Made by a program: the position numbers and the translations under genes. The notes beneath the pieces were generated by a model that saw only the letters and a program-made list of their open reading frames with translations, made no database searches and was not told the origin of the DNA. This document shows, piece by piece, positions 20,996-32,944 of a stretch of 35,606 nt of DNA; positions within the stretch are counted from its first letter, which is position 1, and the number at the start of each line of letters is the position of its first letter. Source of the stretch: Scenedesmus sp. ARA3 (lineage: Eukaryota; Chlorophyta; Chlorophyceae; Sphaeropleales; Scenedesmaceae); the NCBI GenBank assembly GCA_004335835.1, contig RWJK01001617.1, positions 381 through 35,986 on the forward strand. Reading direction: 5' to 3'.

Positions 20996-23900
20996 TCAGA
21001 ACTTTGCAGGGTACACCACTGCTGGCTGGCCAGAGCCCGTGGCAGGCAGAGTGTAGTGCACGCCTAGGCGATGCAGCTCCTTGCGCACCACCCCCAGCAG
21101 CGCAGAGCGCGTGGTGCCCAAGCGCCGCAGGTCCTCCCCTGCACACAGCATACACAGCAACTGCAATGTTACGTGTTGTGGCAGTGCTTCAAAGCAAGCT
21201 TGCTGCATAACATAAAAATTGTTGCCTGACCGATCGGTCAGGCAACAATAATAGATTGTGTCAAGCAGCAAGAGGACGTCCACCACAGTACACACACCAT
21301 GCCACGAGAAGCGTCACGAGCCTGCCAAACACAGCTGATTGCAGATGATGCATGGAGCAGATCACTGTCACACAGGCATCGCCACCAGCCCCGTACCTGA
21401 GAAGCTATATGTAACGCCGATCTGCAGCCGGATCTTCAGCGGCTCCTCCAGGCCGCGCCACGTCACCAGCGGCCTGCCATTGAAGTGCGCTGCGTGATTG
21501 GCCACGTGCTCAGCCACGGCAGCGTTAACAGATTCCAGCACCTGCATGAGTGCACAGTTTCAAGCCCAGGCACTGTTGACGTCTTGGCCCAGCACAATTG
21601 AAGCAGACGACAAGACGGCCTATGATCCCGCAGCGGCAGCGCATTGAGGTTGCCCTACCGCTGTCTGTCACTCTAGGGCTAAAGCTCGTACATTGTGCGG
21701 ATACTTGTTCCGGGCAGTGCACACCGCTGCTGCTGTCAGAATCATATCATGATCAGCATGTTGAACTGGACTTGCACCCAAGCTTTCCGCCACCTGTCTG
21801 CTCGCGCACCTCGTCTGGTGTGTCAATGTCCACGAGCCAGGTGTGCCCCTCCCAGCGTGGCCCGCTGCGCGAGATGTTGATGAGGGCCATCTGCTGCAGC
21901 TGCGTGTTGGGGTACCACACCAGCTCACCGGAGCCCTTCGTGAGCTGTGTGTACAGCAGGTTGATCTGCGCGTACAGAGGGTGGGGCAAGCACAGCATTC
22001 ACATGCTGTTGGCGACCTGCAGGAAGCAGCTGACATGCTCTGCAACCTAGCAGACAACTAGAGTACGCATTGGCTACAGCTGTCGGTAGCACGCATTGCT
22101 ACAGCTAGCTGTAGCCAATGCAGATGAGCACCAACATCATGCCATGTGCGCTCTGCTGGCGGTGGAGCAGAAGATAGACTGTGATAATTCATGCTAGTGT
22201 GCCAGCCCCCTGCACTTCAACTACTCCTGCTGACCTTCTTCACGCGCGCCATGGAGCTGTCTGGCATGCCAAGCAGATCGCCAACATCATATGGGTGCTC
22301 AACAAAGAGGAAGATGGCGGACTGCAGGACAGCAGCAGCGAAGCTCTCTTAGGCGCTGCCTTGTGGGCTGCACTGAGGCAGTGCACAAGAATATTTGTTG
22401 CATCGCGCTCCCTGCAAGCCATCATGCAAGCCAAACAATCTGCACCAGCTGTTATACTGCTGGTCAAGTCATTGCTGGTGTGCGCTCAACATGATGTTTG
22501 TGGCAGAGGAGCTAGCCAGCAGGCACCTCACCTCAAACACACTCCTTGCGCTGTTGCCAAACACGAAGGTGAGCGCCAGCACAGTGGCTGAGAAGGTGGT
22601 GAAGCCCTTGACAATGTTGATGCCCCAGACCAGCAGATAGAAGCAGAAAAAGATCAGGTGAACCAGCAAGCCCATGCCAGTCTCAAGGCTGTCCACAACA
22701 GAGTCCGTGTCCTGCAGTGCGCAGAGCGCAACAGCATTGCAAGCTCAAGGGTCAAAGCGACAGCAGGCTGCTATTTTTGAACCTGGCAGCGGACCAGGAA
22801 GCAGCACCTGGACTTGATCAGACAATACTTCGCTTGCGGCTCCCAGACGACATGCAGCTAGTGTTGCCAACAAGGCAAGAGCTCCCCATCGTGAAGCCAG
22901 CTCACCTTGATAGAAGCTGCAATGTTTTTGCGCTCACACAGCATCTCCGCTGCGCTCTCCTGCAGCTCACTGCAGCTGATGCTGCCATCGCCGTTGCGGT
23001 CAAAGTAGGCAAAGGCCTCGGTGGCGGTGTCAATGTCGCCGTCAAAGAAAAGCCAGAAGTCTGACGGCAGCAGGTAGTCTCTGCAGGCATAGCAGATGAC
23101 AGCAAGATACTGCGATGAGCAGGCTGAGACAGGGAACATGTACCCCTGCTCACTGGCACAGCCGGCACATGATGAACTGCCCTGGCTTGCCCTGCGCAAT
23201 TATATTGCTGCATCAAAACAGCGCCTGCAACAGCACTGCAGCAGAGTTCTGGATGTTTTCTGGAAACAGCGCAGCTGTGCTACATGAGCTTTGCACTTTT
23301 GAACTTTCCCTGTGGCTGCCGCTCACCTGTCGGCATCGCCCCTGATGTTGTGGAACAGGCCCTTGGCGTAGCGCTTGACATGGCGCAGGTGCGCAGCCTC
23401 CTCCTTGGGGCTCAGCCCATAGTACCTGCAGCACAGCGGCAGCAGCACACAACAGAGGAAACTTGTGATGTTACCCCTGAATGACGCACTGGATAGGCTG
23501 GGGTTGTGTCAAATGCTGCTAGCCCGCGGTTACGCAAGGCAGACACCAGGCATAGAAAACACACGCAGGTACACAAGTGTTGAGTTTGCTGCTGACCTGT
23601 CGACAAAGGTGCCGTAGCTGTTCACCCCCATGGCCTTGCGCAGCACAGCCAGCTCCTGCTCCGTCATGGGCTTGCCCAGGCCATCACCACCATCAGACTG
23701 AAATGGCGGGTGCAGTACAGCAGAGCGTGCAGGTGTTCACATTGCTGTTGGTTGCAGATGTTAGGACAACTAGTGAATGCCAGATCGTACGTTGCGCCAG
23801 CAGCACTCTATGGCATGCGCACGCCAATGCTCCACATGAACACATATTTGGCCCTATCAGGCTAGGTAGCAAGCTTTGCTTGTGCCTCACCATTGTCCTG

Positions 23901-26900
23901 CCATTGTTGGTGACCTCCTCAACAACCTCAGGCTGCAGCAGCATGCCATCAACACCTGGCACCATGTCGCGCAGCGACACGTGGCTGCCGATCCTGCTGC
24001 CTGCAGCCTTGCTGGTCCTGCTGCCCCGGGGGCCCCCAACACCAAGCCAGTTGCGCACACCCTGCATCCCTGCCTTCTGCTTTGCTGCTGGCCCCAGCAG
24101 TGACGGTGCCCTGCAGAATTCCTCAAAGCTCGGTTGCCTGCTATTCTGCACTGCTGCCCGCTGCATGTTGTTGAGCCCGCTGCTAAGACTGCCTTGCAGC
24201 TCGCATTGCGCCTGCTGCTTGCCTGGCTTGCTGTAGCTGCCGGTTGGCTTGTCAGACAGGGCTGCAGGAGCAGCGCCGATGCCTGCTGACAAGCTGTGTG
24301 TCCTGGTTCCTGGTGGTGACAGCAGCGGGATGCCATCGCTGCTGCTGGTATGCATGCGAGGGGGCGGTTGCTGGTGCTGCTTTTGACCGCTGCCAGCTGG
24401 CACAATGTATGCTGTTACTTCCACACAATCGATCTCCCCTCCCATCCCATCCTTGCGCTCCTCGTCTGCCGCAAAGCTTTTGCAGCTGTGCCGTGAGGAG
24501 TCTGCTGCAGCTGTGGCACTTTTGCAGCTGTGCCGGGAAGAGTCTCTTGCTACCAAGCTGAAAGGACTCGCTCTGCCATCGCCAGTTGCCACATCAGCCT
24601 CATGCATTTGGCTAAAGCCGCTGTCGCAGACTTCAACCTCATTCTCATCTGCTAGGTTCCGCAGATGCCCAGGGTTCATTATGGCGCTGCCCCTGCGCCA
24701 GATGGTGCTGCCGCGCTCTGCCAGCCAGGCACCTGCCTTGCCAGCCACTGTCATGCCTGCATAGGGATGACCTGCGTAAGCCTGGCTGCACACACCAGTC
24801 CCAGGCACTGCTGGCGATGGCGTTGGCGGTGAGCACACCAGCGTGCGCCGCGCCTTTGACAAGCGTATGAGGTAAAGTTCCTGTGCAAGTGCGCACATGC
24901 AGTGCAGGCAGTTGGTGGGGGAGGGTAGACAGGGCAGGCCACAAAAGCAAATGAGCTGCAGGAAAACTGCAGTTTGCTCAGCCAAGACAGGAGAGGCAAG
25001 CGTCCCCTCAACCCTGTCGGCTACATGTGCACAGCTGCACATGAACATCATGTAAACATGCGCACGACTAGGTGGACATGTTGCAGGTCATGATTGCACT
25101 GGGAAGTTGCTTGTCTCTGCGACCAGCTGCAGCGCCCAGCAGCCAGGTCATAAACCCACCCGCTCAATAGCCTGCTTGACTTTCTGGAAGTGGGCCGTCC
25201 GGTAGAACTGGTAAGACAGCAGCCTCGCCAGGCTGCACTTGATGAAGCCAGCCACTGAGAACAGCGTGAGGCAGATGATCAGCTTCCACACCACATTCAT
25301 GGCTTCCTGGTAAGCCGGCTGGTCACAGCGGCCGGCATCACACCATACCCATGTGAAGCAAACCTGCAGCATGCAGGAGCAGACATGGAAGGCAGACAGC
25401 AGCGGTGTTATTAAGAGGAGACCAGACATTAGCATTCAAGTGTAAACTGCAGGAACACTCCTTTGCGGGATCTCAAGAAAGATTACACTAAACCCATGTC
25501 AATGGATACACTCAAAGTGGATACACTCAGATTGAATTACCTGCCAGTGCAGAGCTGCACATGCCGCTGCTTGCTCACCTGAAACCACAGCAAGATGGCG
25601 AGCCAGAACAGCACACCCGCCACCTTGGCCTTTAGAGGCCGCAGGAAGTACAGCTCCTCACGGATTGCGGTGTACTCAGCGGCCTGCAGAAGACACACAA
25701 ATCGGCAGAGGCAGAAGCGAGTGCCATGTAGTTTGCAGTGTGACACATGATATCACTTTTGCACAGTGCAGCTCATCATACTTGCAGGAAACTGCTGGCC
25801 GCGGATTTTTTGCAACACTTGGGGCACAGTCCATGACCAGGCAGGGCTGTTGTTGAAAAGCAAGCATATCTGGCTTCCTGCAAGGAGGTGCTGCTGAACA
25901 GCTTGAGCGGTTGCACCACTCACCTTGTACAGCCGCCAGCACAGCCACCGCAAAGCCAGGGCCAGCGGGGCAATAGCAGACAGGAAGTACAGCCAAGGGT
26001 ATGCCTGCAATTTCATTCGCAGGGCAAACAAGCAGGCATGGTGCTGTTGTGATGTAGCAAGGGCAGCACGCAAATGGACACGTGATGTTGTTTCCTTGCA
26101 GCATTTCACCACGCCAGGCACTGCTCAGCAGATGAGCATGCGTGGGGACCAGCAACGCAACATTCCAAGCTTTCAATATTGTGTGCACAGAAGTAGCACA
26201 TGCACGCACCTTCAAATGTTGCAACTCACCTTGAGAAGCCTTGAAACGGTTGTGGCAGCCAGCTTCTCCTGGTTTGGGCTCCTCTCTAGCACCAGCTGCA
26301 GCAGAAGTGCTGCCAGCACGAGCCCCGCAGACAGCACCAGCAGCAGCAGCACCGCTAACTTTGCAGGACTCTTGTGCCATGGTAGCCGGCTGTCATCGAG
26401 GGGCAGCAGGCAGCTGCTTTGTCTAGAACAGATGGTGCTGCCTGCGCTGTCTCCATCATCTGTGTCACTGTGGGTGATGTTTGGCTTGTTCAGCAGTGGC
26501 GCTGCCGGCAGCGCTGCTTTGGCTGTTGCTGCCGCAGCCGCTGCTGTTGTTGCTGCTATGACTGCTGCTGGTGTTGGCGGTGCTTTGGATGCTGGGACAG
26601 CTGTTGATGCTGCTGCAGCTACTGTAGATGAAGGTGGCACCTGGCAGGACAGAAAAGCAAGAAGTCGTTGCGCTAACTGCCTTGCTTGCAGGAAGGCCAT
26701 CCACTGAATTCAGCCCACCAAAGCTGGCGTCTGCTATCAAGCTTACCTTGTCAGGAGTGCGGCTTGGCTGGGGGCTGGCGTTGCCCTTTGCATCTACATC
26801 AGACACGCTGTCAATTCGTGGCAGCTGCTGCAGTGCACTTGACCCTGTATGCTGTAAGGCAAAGGGGCGTCCTGCGGGCTCTTGTACAGCAGTAGGAGAT

Positions 26901-27067
26901 GCCAGCGTTGCACTGAGGCGACTTGGCCTGCGTGTGGCTGCGATGGGGCCTGCTGCTGCTGCTTGTGATGCTGCCCAGCCTTCAGCAGAAGTGGTGCTGC
27001 CGCTAGCTGCCCCTGCTGCCGGCGCAGCAGCACTAGAGCTGCCATGACCAAAGTCTAAAGCGTCCAT
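20996..27067 (-). CDS. MscS-type mechanosensitive channel with EF-hand
   Basis: A tension-gated ion channel of the MscS-like (MSL/MSC) family; the calcium-binding module suggests feedback by Ca2+, as in yeast Msy1/Msy2. Fourteen exons all close in phase to 1065 aa: 27067-26747, 26640-26230, 26004-25924, 25683-25579, 25363-25160, 24880-23891, 23697-23597, 23425-23327, 23080-22906, 22711-22532, 22321-22235, 21965-21810, 21541-21397, 21138-20996. Residues 1-200 are Ala/Ser-rich cytosolic sequence. TM segments include LAVLLLLVLSAGLVLAALLL, WLYFLSAIAPLALAL, VAGVLFWLAILLWF, WKLIICLTLFSVAGFI. The EF-hand loop DRNGDGSISCSE is at 798-809 with all ligands. The pore region: MGLLVHLIFFCFYLLVW, then TFVFGNSARSVFESAIFLFVEHPYDVGD at about 877-904, the MscS signature. 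The beta/C-terminal domains follow. Exon 6 adds 330 aa of low-complexity cytosolic loop. Ends VVYPAKF. Membrane location (plastid, ER or plasma membrane) unknown. Confidence 0.94.
21218..21249. repeat. Perfect 32-bp palindrome
   Basis: Arm ATTGTTGCCTGACCGA followed directly by its exact reverse complement, centre between 21233 and 21234 (CGATCG). Lies in the last intron (21396-21139) of the MscS-like gene. Confidence 0.98.
22067..22121. repeat. Nested inverted repeat
   Basis: 15-nt arms GCATTGGCTACAGCT (22067-22081) and the exact complement AGCTGTAGCCAATGC (22107-22121). The loop contains a third copy lacking one base (GCATTGCTACAGCT, 22093-22106), which is immediately adjacent to the right arm and can pair with it too. 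In intron 11 of the MscS-like gene. Confidence 0.95.
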
Positions 27068-27902
27068 AAGATGATTGTGCGCCCAGTGGGCGCCTGCTTG
27101 ACTACGTCTTCACGCGTGAGCCTATTCAACATGCGATGCAACGCTGCTGAGCACTGCATCCCGTTCGATTCATATTGCTGGATGCCGGTCGCAAACGATG
27201 TTAAAGCTGCTGATGTATGCCAACGACATCACGTGCACAGTCAGCCCGCTGGCCTAGGGTTCTTGTAACAGGCAGGAAGCTCGTTTAGTCATCAGCACGC
27301 TGAACACGAGCTAACACACGCTGACAGGTACAGAACTCCAGTCTGCATGCATTACAGCCATTGATGCCGGCTTGCTTCACCTAATCAGCCTGTTTTGACC
27401 AGTTGTGTGGCTGCTCTGCAGTGCACTGCAGGCCTATCTGGCACCATGCAGATCAGATTGTCTTCAAAATCCAGAAGTTTGGATCTACTTAGCTACTGAG
27501 CAAACGGCTTGCGCCGGCATCTTGCTGCAGCCTTAGCCTGCTGCCCAGCTAGCAGTACAGTCTAGTTTCTGCCGGACATCGATTTGCGTGTACAGTATGT
27601 GGCACAGTACGCCAACACAGTTCAATTTTTTTGCAGTAGCTATCACGTTTGACACGTGAGCAGGACTAAACATGGTGTTGTTACACAGTGGCGGGGTCGG
27701 TTGCAATCGCCGTGCCAGTCCAAGCTTGGCTTAAGCTCCGGCCGGTTTGTACCCAAGCGCTTGATCCACCGGAAACCGCTGACATGACGCTCCTTGTTGA
27801 TCATGTCAGGCTGTTCAACAAGGTTCTGGTGCGTCTCATCTGCAAATACGACAGAATCCGCAGGCTCTGTTGCGCACCTTGGCCAACTCGGAGCATTGCG
27901 CG
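27068..27902. promoter_or_regulatory. Divergent upstream region (MscS-like / beta-helix gene)
   Basis: 835 bp between divergent start codons, so both promoters must be here. It has no triplet repeats. A CACGTG E-box/G-box core lies at about 27653-27658 (GACACGTGAG). No convincing TATA box. Minor open frames overlap but show no motif. Confidence 0.45.
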
Positions 27903-30900
27903 ATGTGCTCAGTTCGCCCAACAAACCAAAAGAGATCATTAAGACCGCTCATTTACGTGCTTTGCCTTGTACTGGTTCTCATACAGCCAGCAGCAGCAGC
28001 AGCAGCAGCAGCAGCTGCAGCAGCGCCAACACCTGAAGCACCAGCTGTGCAGTGCAAGCTGAGTATATCAGGTCACGTCATCAAGCCTGGGATCGCCAGT
28101 GCAAGCTTACACTGTCAAGGAGGCCCCTTGAACGTGACATTGCACCCAGCACTGGAGCAGTTTCAGTCCAGAATCACTGGGGTCAGCTTCATAGACTGCC
28201 AGCTTTACCAGCCATGCCTCGTTGCGCTGTGCGGCGATGCACGCGTGGTGTTTGATGCACCGTCGGTCACAGGTGTCCAACTGCAGGGCTTTGCAGAAGG
28301 TATGCCATGTTGTTTGAGCAGACACATATGCTGCAAATTGTGTGGTCAAGCGCCATGTTCAATACACGCAACCCAGCGGCGCTGCTGTCTGTTGGAATTT
28401 GAGAGCAGCCTGCCACATGACGCTGACTAGGCATGCACTGTCAGCGTGTGTGTAACATCATTCGCGTATTCCTGAGGTAGCTTGTGACGCACAGATCATG
28501 CCCAGAGGACCCAGGCGCACTGCTGCTGCTGCTGCTGGCTGACCACTTGCCTGCAGGAGGAGCACTGTGCCTTGCTGGCAGTGTCATTGCAGAAGTTACC
28601 AGTGGCAACCTAGCAGGCAACTCGCTCAAGCCACTGGTAGTGATGCAGCAGGCCACCCTGACTGTCAGCAACACCAGCTTGACCCACAACTATGCGCTGC
28701 CTGCACAAGGCAGCAACACACAGGAGCAGCCAGGAGGCGCACTGATGGCGTATGATTCAGCAACGCTGCTGCTGCAGCAATCGCTGCTGCAAAACAACTC
28801 GGCAGGGGTGGGCGGCGCTCTGCTTGCTGGGCAGCAGACACGAGTCAGTATCAGAGGCTGCAACATCAGCATGAATGTGGCAAATGGCCAAGGTGCGTCT
28901 CGCAGGACACAGCAAATGCTGCTGCATGTTCACAACCTCTACAAGCCCCATACAGCTGCCTGCCTTGTTGTTGTAATCAAAACCAGCACACAAGGGCGGG
29001 CGTGCACGATTATCTGGGCCAGGCTTATGCCACCAAGCAAGCTGTGCCAGCACCTCCGGCTGCAGCATCTGTGCCTGCCGCTGCCCAGCACGCTGGTTCC
29101 TAGCCTGCCACGCATCCAAGCCAAACACCCTGGTGTGCTGCTGCTGCTTCTGCTGCTGCTGCACTGGGCACCCTTGCAGGTGGTGGTGGCTGTATGTATG
29201 TTGATGCTGAGGCGCAGCTCAGCATTGCTGACACAGTCCTTGTCGGCAACCGTGCCACATCAGCGGGCGGCTGCTTTGCACTGTACGGCAACTCTGCCAC
29301 AAGCATCACCAACAGCACCATCAGCAGCAGCTATCTGGCAAGGTAAGTTGCTACAGCAAGTGCTTGATGTGGGTAAAAAATGTTCGATAAAACTCGTGTT
29401 GCTGCGGAGTTGCTTGGTGGTGTGATGTGTGCCAGGCTTGTACATGTACGTTTGCTGGTGCAGCTGCTGCTACACGCCTGCATGTTCTGCTCCTGCTGCC
29501 CGCCTGCTGCATACAGTGGCAATGGCGGAGCGCTGATGATCGGCGACACAGCTGCTGTCAACATCACCGGCAGCACAGTCAGCAATAACAGCAACCAGGG
29601 CTGCTGCGGAGGTGGCCTTGCAGCGTTTGGATCTGCTGCTATTGTGCTGCAGGACACCACCCTGCAGGGCAATGCGGTGCCTTCCCGCCAAGGTGGTGCA
29701 GTGTATCTGAATGAAAAGGCACGCCTGACAGCAACTGGCTGCTTCATGACAGCTAACCATGCAGAAGGAGGTGGCGCGATGTTCTCCAAAGGTGCAGCAA
29801 CTAGCGTACTTCGCTACAGCCGCCTCTCTGGCAACACAGCAAAGCACGGCGGAGCATTGAGTTTGCAGGACCGAACAGAGACGCAGCTGCGGTCTGTGCT
29901 GGTTGCAGACAATAGTGCAGCGCTCAGCGGTGGGAGCAGTGCAACATCCGGCCGTGCTGCGCTGCAAGTTGTGAACAGCAGCATCACCAAAAATACAGCA
30001 CGGTTTGGTGGCGGAGTTATGTTGAGCAGTGTCAATTTTGCAGTAGCTCAGCTGGAGCCCGAAGTGCTGCATAACACTGCAGTGTACAGCCCAAACGTGG
30101 ATGTAGCCACATTACGCATTGTGTTGTTGGGCAGCCCAATCATGTCTGGCTTTGTCAGCCGTCTGGGCAGTGACGCTGGGATGCTGCCGGTGACACTCAA
30201 CGTCACCGGCCTGCATGAACTTCCTTGCGAAGTAGATGTAGCTGCACAGCTGGATGGTGCGAACATCATGGTGAATCGCAGTGGTGCTGATGGCCTGGTG
30301 CATATGAATCTGAAGCTTCGGCAGCCTCCTGGGGTGTACACGCTGCAGTTTCGGGTGCTGAGCACAGCTGGTGTTGACAATGATGTGACGCCAGCAAACC
30401 TGAGTGTGGAAGTGGTGCCGTGTCCGCTAGGTGATGTGATCGCAGCGCCGGACGCCTGCCTGACTTGCCCAGTCGGCTACTACAGGTGAGCATGTGTAGT
30501 TTGCATGCGGCGCTGCGCATGGTTGGCACGTGCCTTGGATGTAATGCAGAAAGCATTCCACCTGATGTTGCTGGATGAGCAGCAACCTGACCGCTGCGCA
30601 ATCTCCAGATTGGCAAGCATGTGTCACACCATTTGCAGTCCAACCTGTGCAAGTTGTTGTTAATAGCCACACCCTCCTTGCATTGTGGTGCCGGCAAAAG
30701 CCAATACCGCTCTTCTGCGCTGCGTGGCCTGGCTGCAGCTTCAACCCAAGCGCCAGTGCATGCTTGCCCTGCCCCGCCTCTGCTGAGTGTGAGGGCAGCA
30801 GCATATGGCCAGGGCCCGGCTTCTGGCTGTCTTCACGCCGCTCCAACCAGCTGCACAGGTGGGCCGCTGCTTCCAGCTGAACAGATGCCTGCAGGCACCT

Positions 30901-32944
30901 GCTGCGCCATCCGTGCCAAGAGCCATATGGTAAGCAGGTGCTGCAGCTAGCTACGCATGGCGCCGTGCAACATGGCACGTAGCTTCACCAGCCATAACGG
31001 GAGCAGCAGGCGCTCGACAAGCAAGCAAACCAGCTGCTGGTGCCAGGTAAGGTGCTTGTACCACCTGCTGCATCATCATGCTGCATGCCTGGCGTAACCA
31101 GCGCCAGAAGCCACAACCGTCAACACGTGTAACTTCAAGCTGCTATTTCAGCGTTGGGTTGGCATGCCAGCAACCATGGCATTTCCTCTATTCTTCAATG
31201 CGCCGTGTGCAGGTGCTTGAATCCAGCAGCATGCAGCCTGTCGGTGCCTGCTGCGGCCCACATGGAGGATCAGCAGTTCAAGCAGGCGCAGTGCGCACAG
31301 GGCTACCGGGGCAATCTGTGTGCTGTCTGTGCAGCCGGCTATGGCAGGTCCCACACAGGCTCCTGCAGCAGATGCATGCCATGGCCCACGCTGCTTGCGC
31401 TGTATGTGCTGGCTGGCATTGCAATGCTTGCCCTCATCAAGCTGGCGTGCCACTTCACACTCAACGATGCAATACGTATACAGAGCAGTGCCAGCAGCAC
31501 TGCTGCTGCTGCTGCTGCTGGTGATGGCAGCGAGGTGAGGGTTGGAAGCTTGCCATGCCTGGCACCTGCAATCCAGCGAGCCAGTGTGCATGCAGCAGCC
31601 GCGCCACAGCAGCAGGTGCTGCCAAGTGCGCTGCTCAAGCCCCTCATCCTGTACATGCAGTACATGTTGATCATAGGCACACTGAACATCGAGTGGCAGG
31701 CAGTGTGGCCGCTGTTCAAGGCACTGGGCTGGCTGTGGGCGCCCACAAGCTCACACACGCTCAGCATCGAGTGCCTGTTGCCCAGCAGCAGCAGCAGCAG
31801 CAGCAGCAGCACCAGTGTGCCGCTGCCAGTACAGAAGCTGCTGCTTGCCTTGGTGATGCCACTTGTGGTGCTGCTAGTGCTGCTGGCACTTCAAGGTCTG
31901 CAAGCAGTGGCAGAATCACTGTATCAGCAATACATGAGTAGCGGCTGGCATGTGCGTGCTCAATCTGCTGCAGATCAGGACATTGCTGATGACAGCGTGA
32001 GCAACATTGGCATCCAGCTTAGTCAGCTATCACTTGTGGTGCTGTTTTTCTTCTGGCCAATGCTCAGCAGGACTGTGCTGTCCATGTTTGCCTGCATGCG
32101 CTTGGATGACCCTGTGCAGCCCCCGTTGATTGCAAATGCAGTTGGATTATGGTGGGAGCTAGATATGGACCAGCAGTGCTTGGCTGGTTACCATCTGACT
32201 TGGGCGCTAGCAGTAGGGGTGCCTGGAGTGCTGCTTGTGTGCATTGTGCTGCCAGCTGCCCTTGCGGTGTTCATCTGGCGCAACCGCACGCATACAGATG
32301 ATTTCCAGCTGCACTATGGCTTCCTTGTGCGGAGCTACAGAAAGGATCGTGCGTGGTTTGAGGCCGTGGTATGCTTCCAGACGTCTGGCATTGTTGCCGT
32401 GAGCACTTTCACAGCACAGACGCAGATCTACCACCAGGCGCTTGCGCTGACTGGCACATTTGCATTGATGGGGTTGCTGCTGGCAGTACTGCGGCCGCAT
32501 TCCACAATTGCTGCTGGCCATGTTGCGCTGCAGGGTATAGTGTGCTTGACTTTGACCAGCTATGTCGCCCTCACATTTTTGCCATATGGCAGCACTCAGC
32601 CTAGCCCGGCATACGCCAAGACAGCTGGTGCCTTGCTGCTGTTTTTGAATGTGGTGTTTGTTGCGTTTGTTGTGTGGAAGCTGGCACGGCTCGTGCAGTG
32701 GCAGCAGCTCTGCCAGCACGTCAGCAAACTGTACAACCGCTGCTGCAGCTGCTCTGGCAGCAGCAGCAGCAGCAGCAGCAGCAATGGCATTGTGTCTGCA
32801 TGGCTAACAAGCCTGCAAAATTCTCTGGATAAGCAGCATGCCAGCAGGCGGGCTATTGAGCTCAGGAATAAGGACAGTCACTGTCGCGCTGCAGAGTCTG
32901 GCCGCCAGACTGCTGGCAGCGCTACAGCAGGTGTGCAGCCATAG
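27903..32944 (+). CDS. Secreted beta-helix / Cys-rich / seven-TM protein
   Basis: Six exons in phase, 27903-28299, 28557-28892, 29180-29342, 29517-30485, 30739-30858, 31213-32944, giving 1238 aa. A signal peptide is clear: SLRPLIYVLCLVLVLIQPAA, then poly-Ala from a CAG run. Residues about 130-480 carry repeated GGAL/GGA-x-NNSA/GN-A motifs (GGALMAYDSATLLLQQS, NNSAGVGGALLAG, GNGGALMIGDTAAV, GGAVYLNEKARL), the pattern of right-handed beta-helix, chlamydial Pmp-like repeats. A beta-rich segment follows, then a Cys-rich region CLTCPVGYYSFNPSASACLPCPASAEC and CAQGYRGNLCAVCAAGYGR (about 612-708). From residue 717 about seven to eight hydrophobic helices follow (for example LLALYVLAGIAMLALIKLA; LLLALVMPLVVLLVLLAL; LSLVVLFFFWPML), with a Ser-rich cytosolic tail. 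The layout suggests a surface adhesin, receptor or channel-like protein. Similar architectures are known in green algae without assigned function. A short alternative exon (about 30885-30926) cannot be excluded. Confidence 0.85.
27988..28014 (+). repeat. (CAG)9 encoding poly-Ala after the signal peptide
   Basis: Nine CAG units in sense orientation, read in the GCA frame as the Ala run directly behind the predicted signal peptide. Confidence 0.95.

Noticed and set aside
30875..30930. Possible extra exon in the beta-helix gene (GCAG...GTAAGC)
   Set aside because: Its phase does not join exon 6 in frame, while skipping it does and yields a good Cys-rich module.
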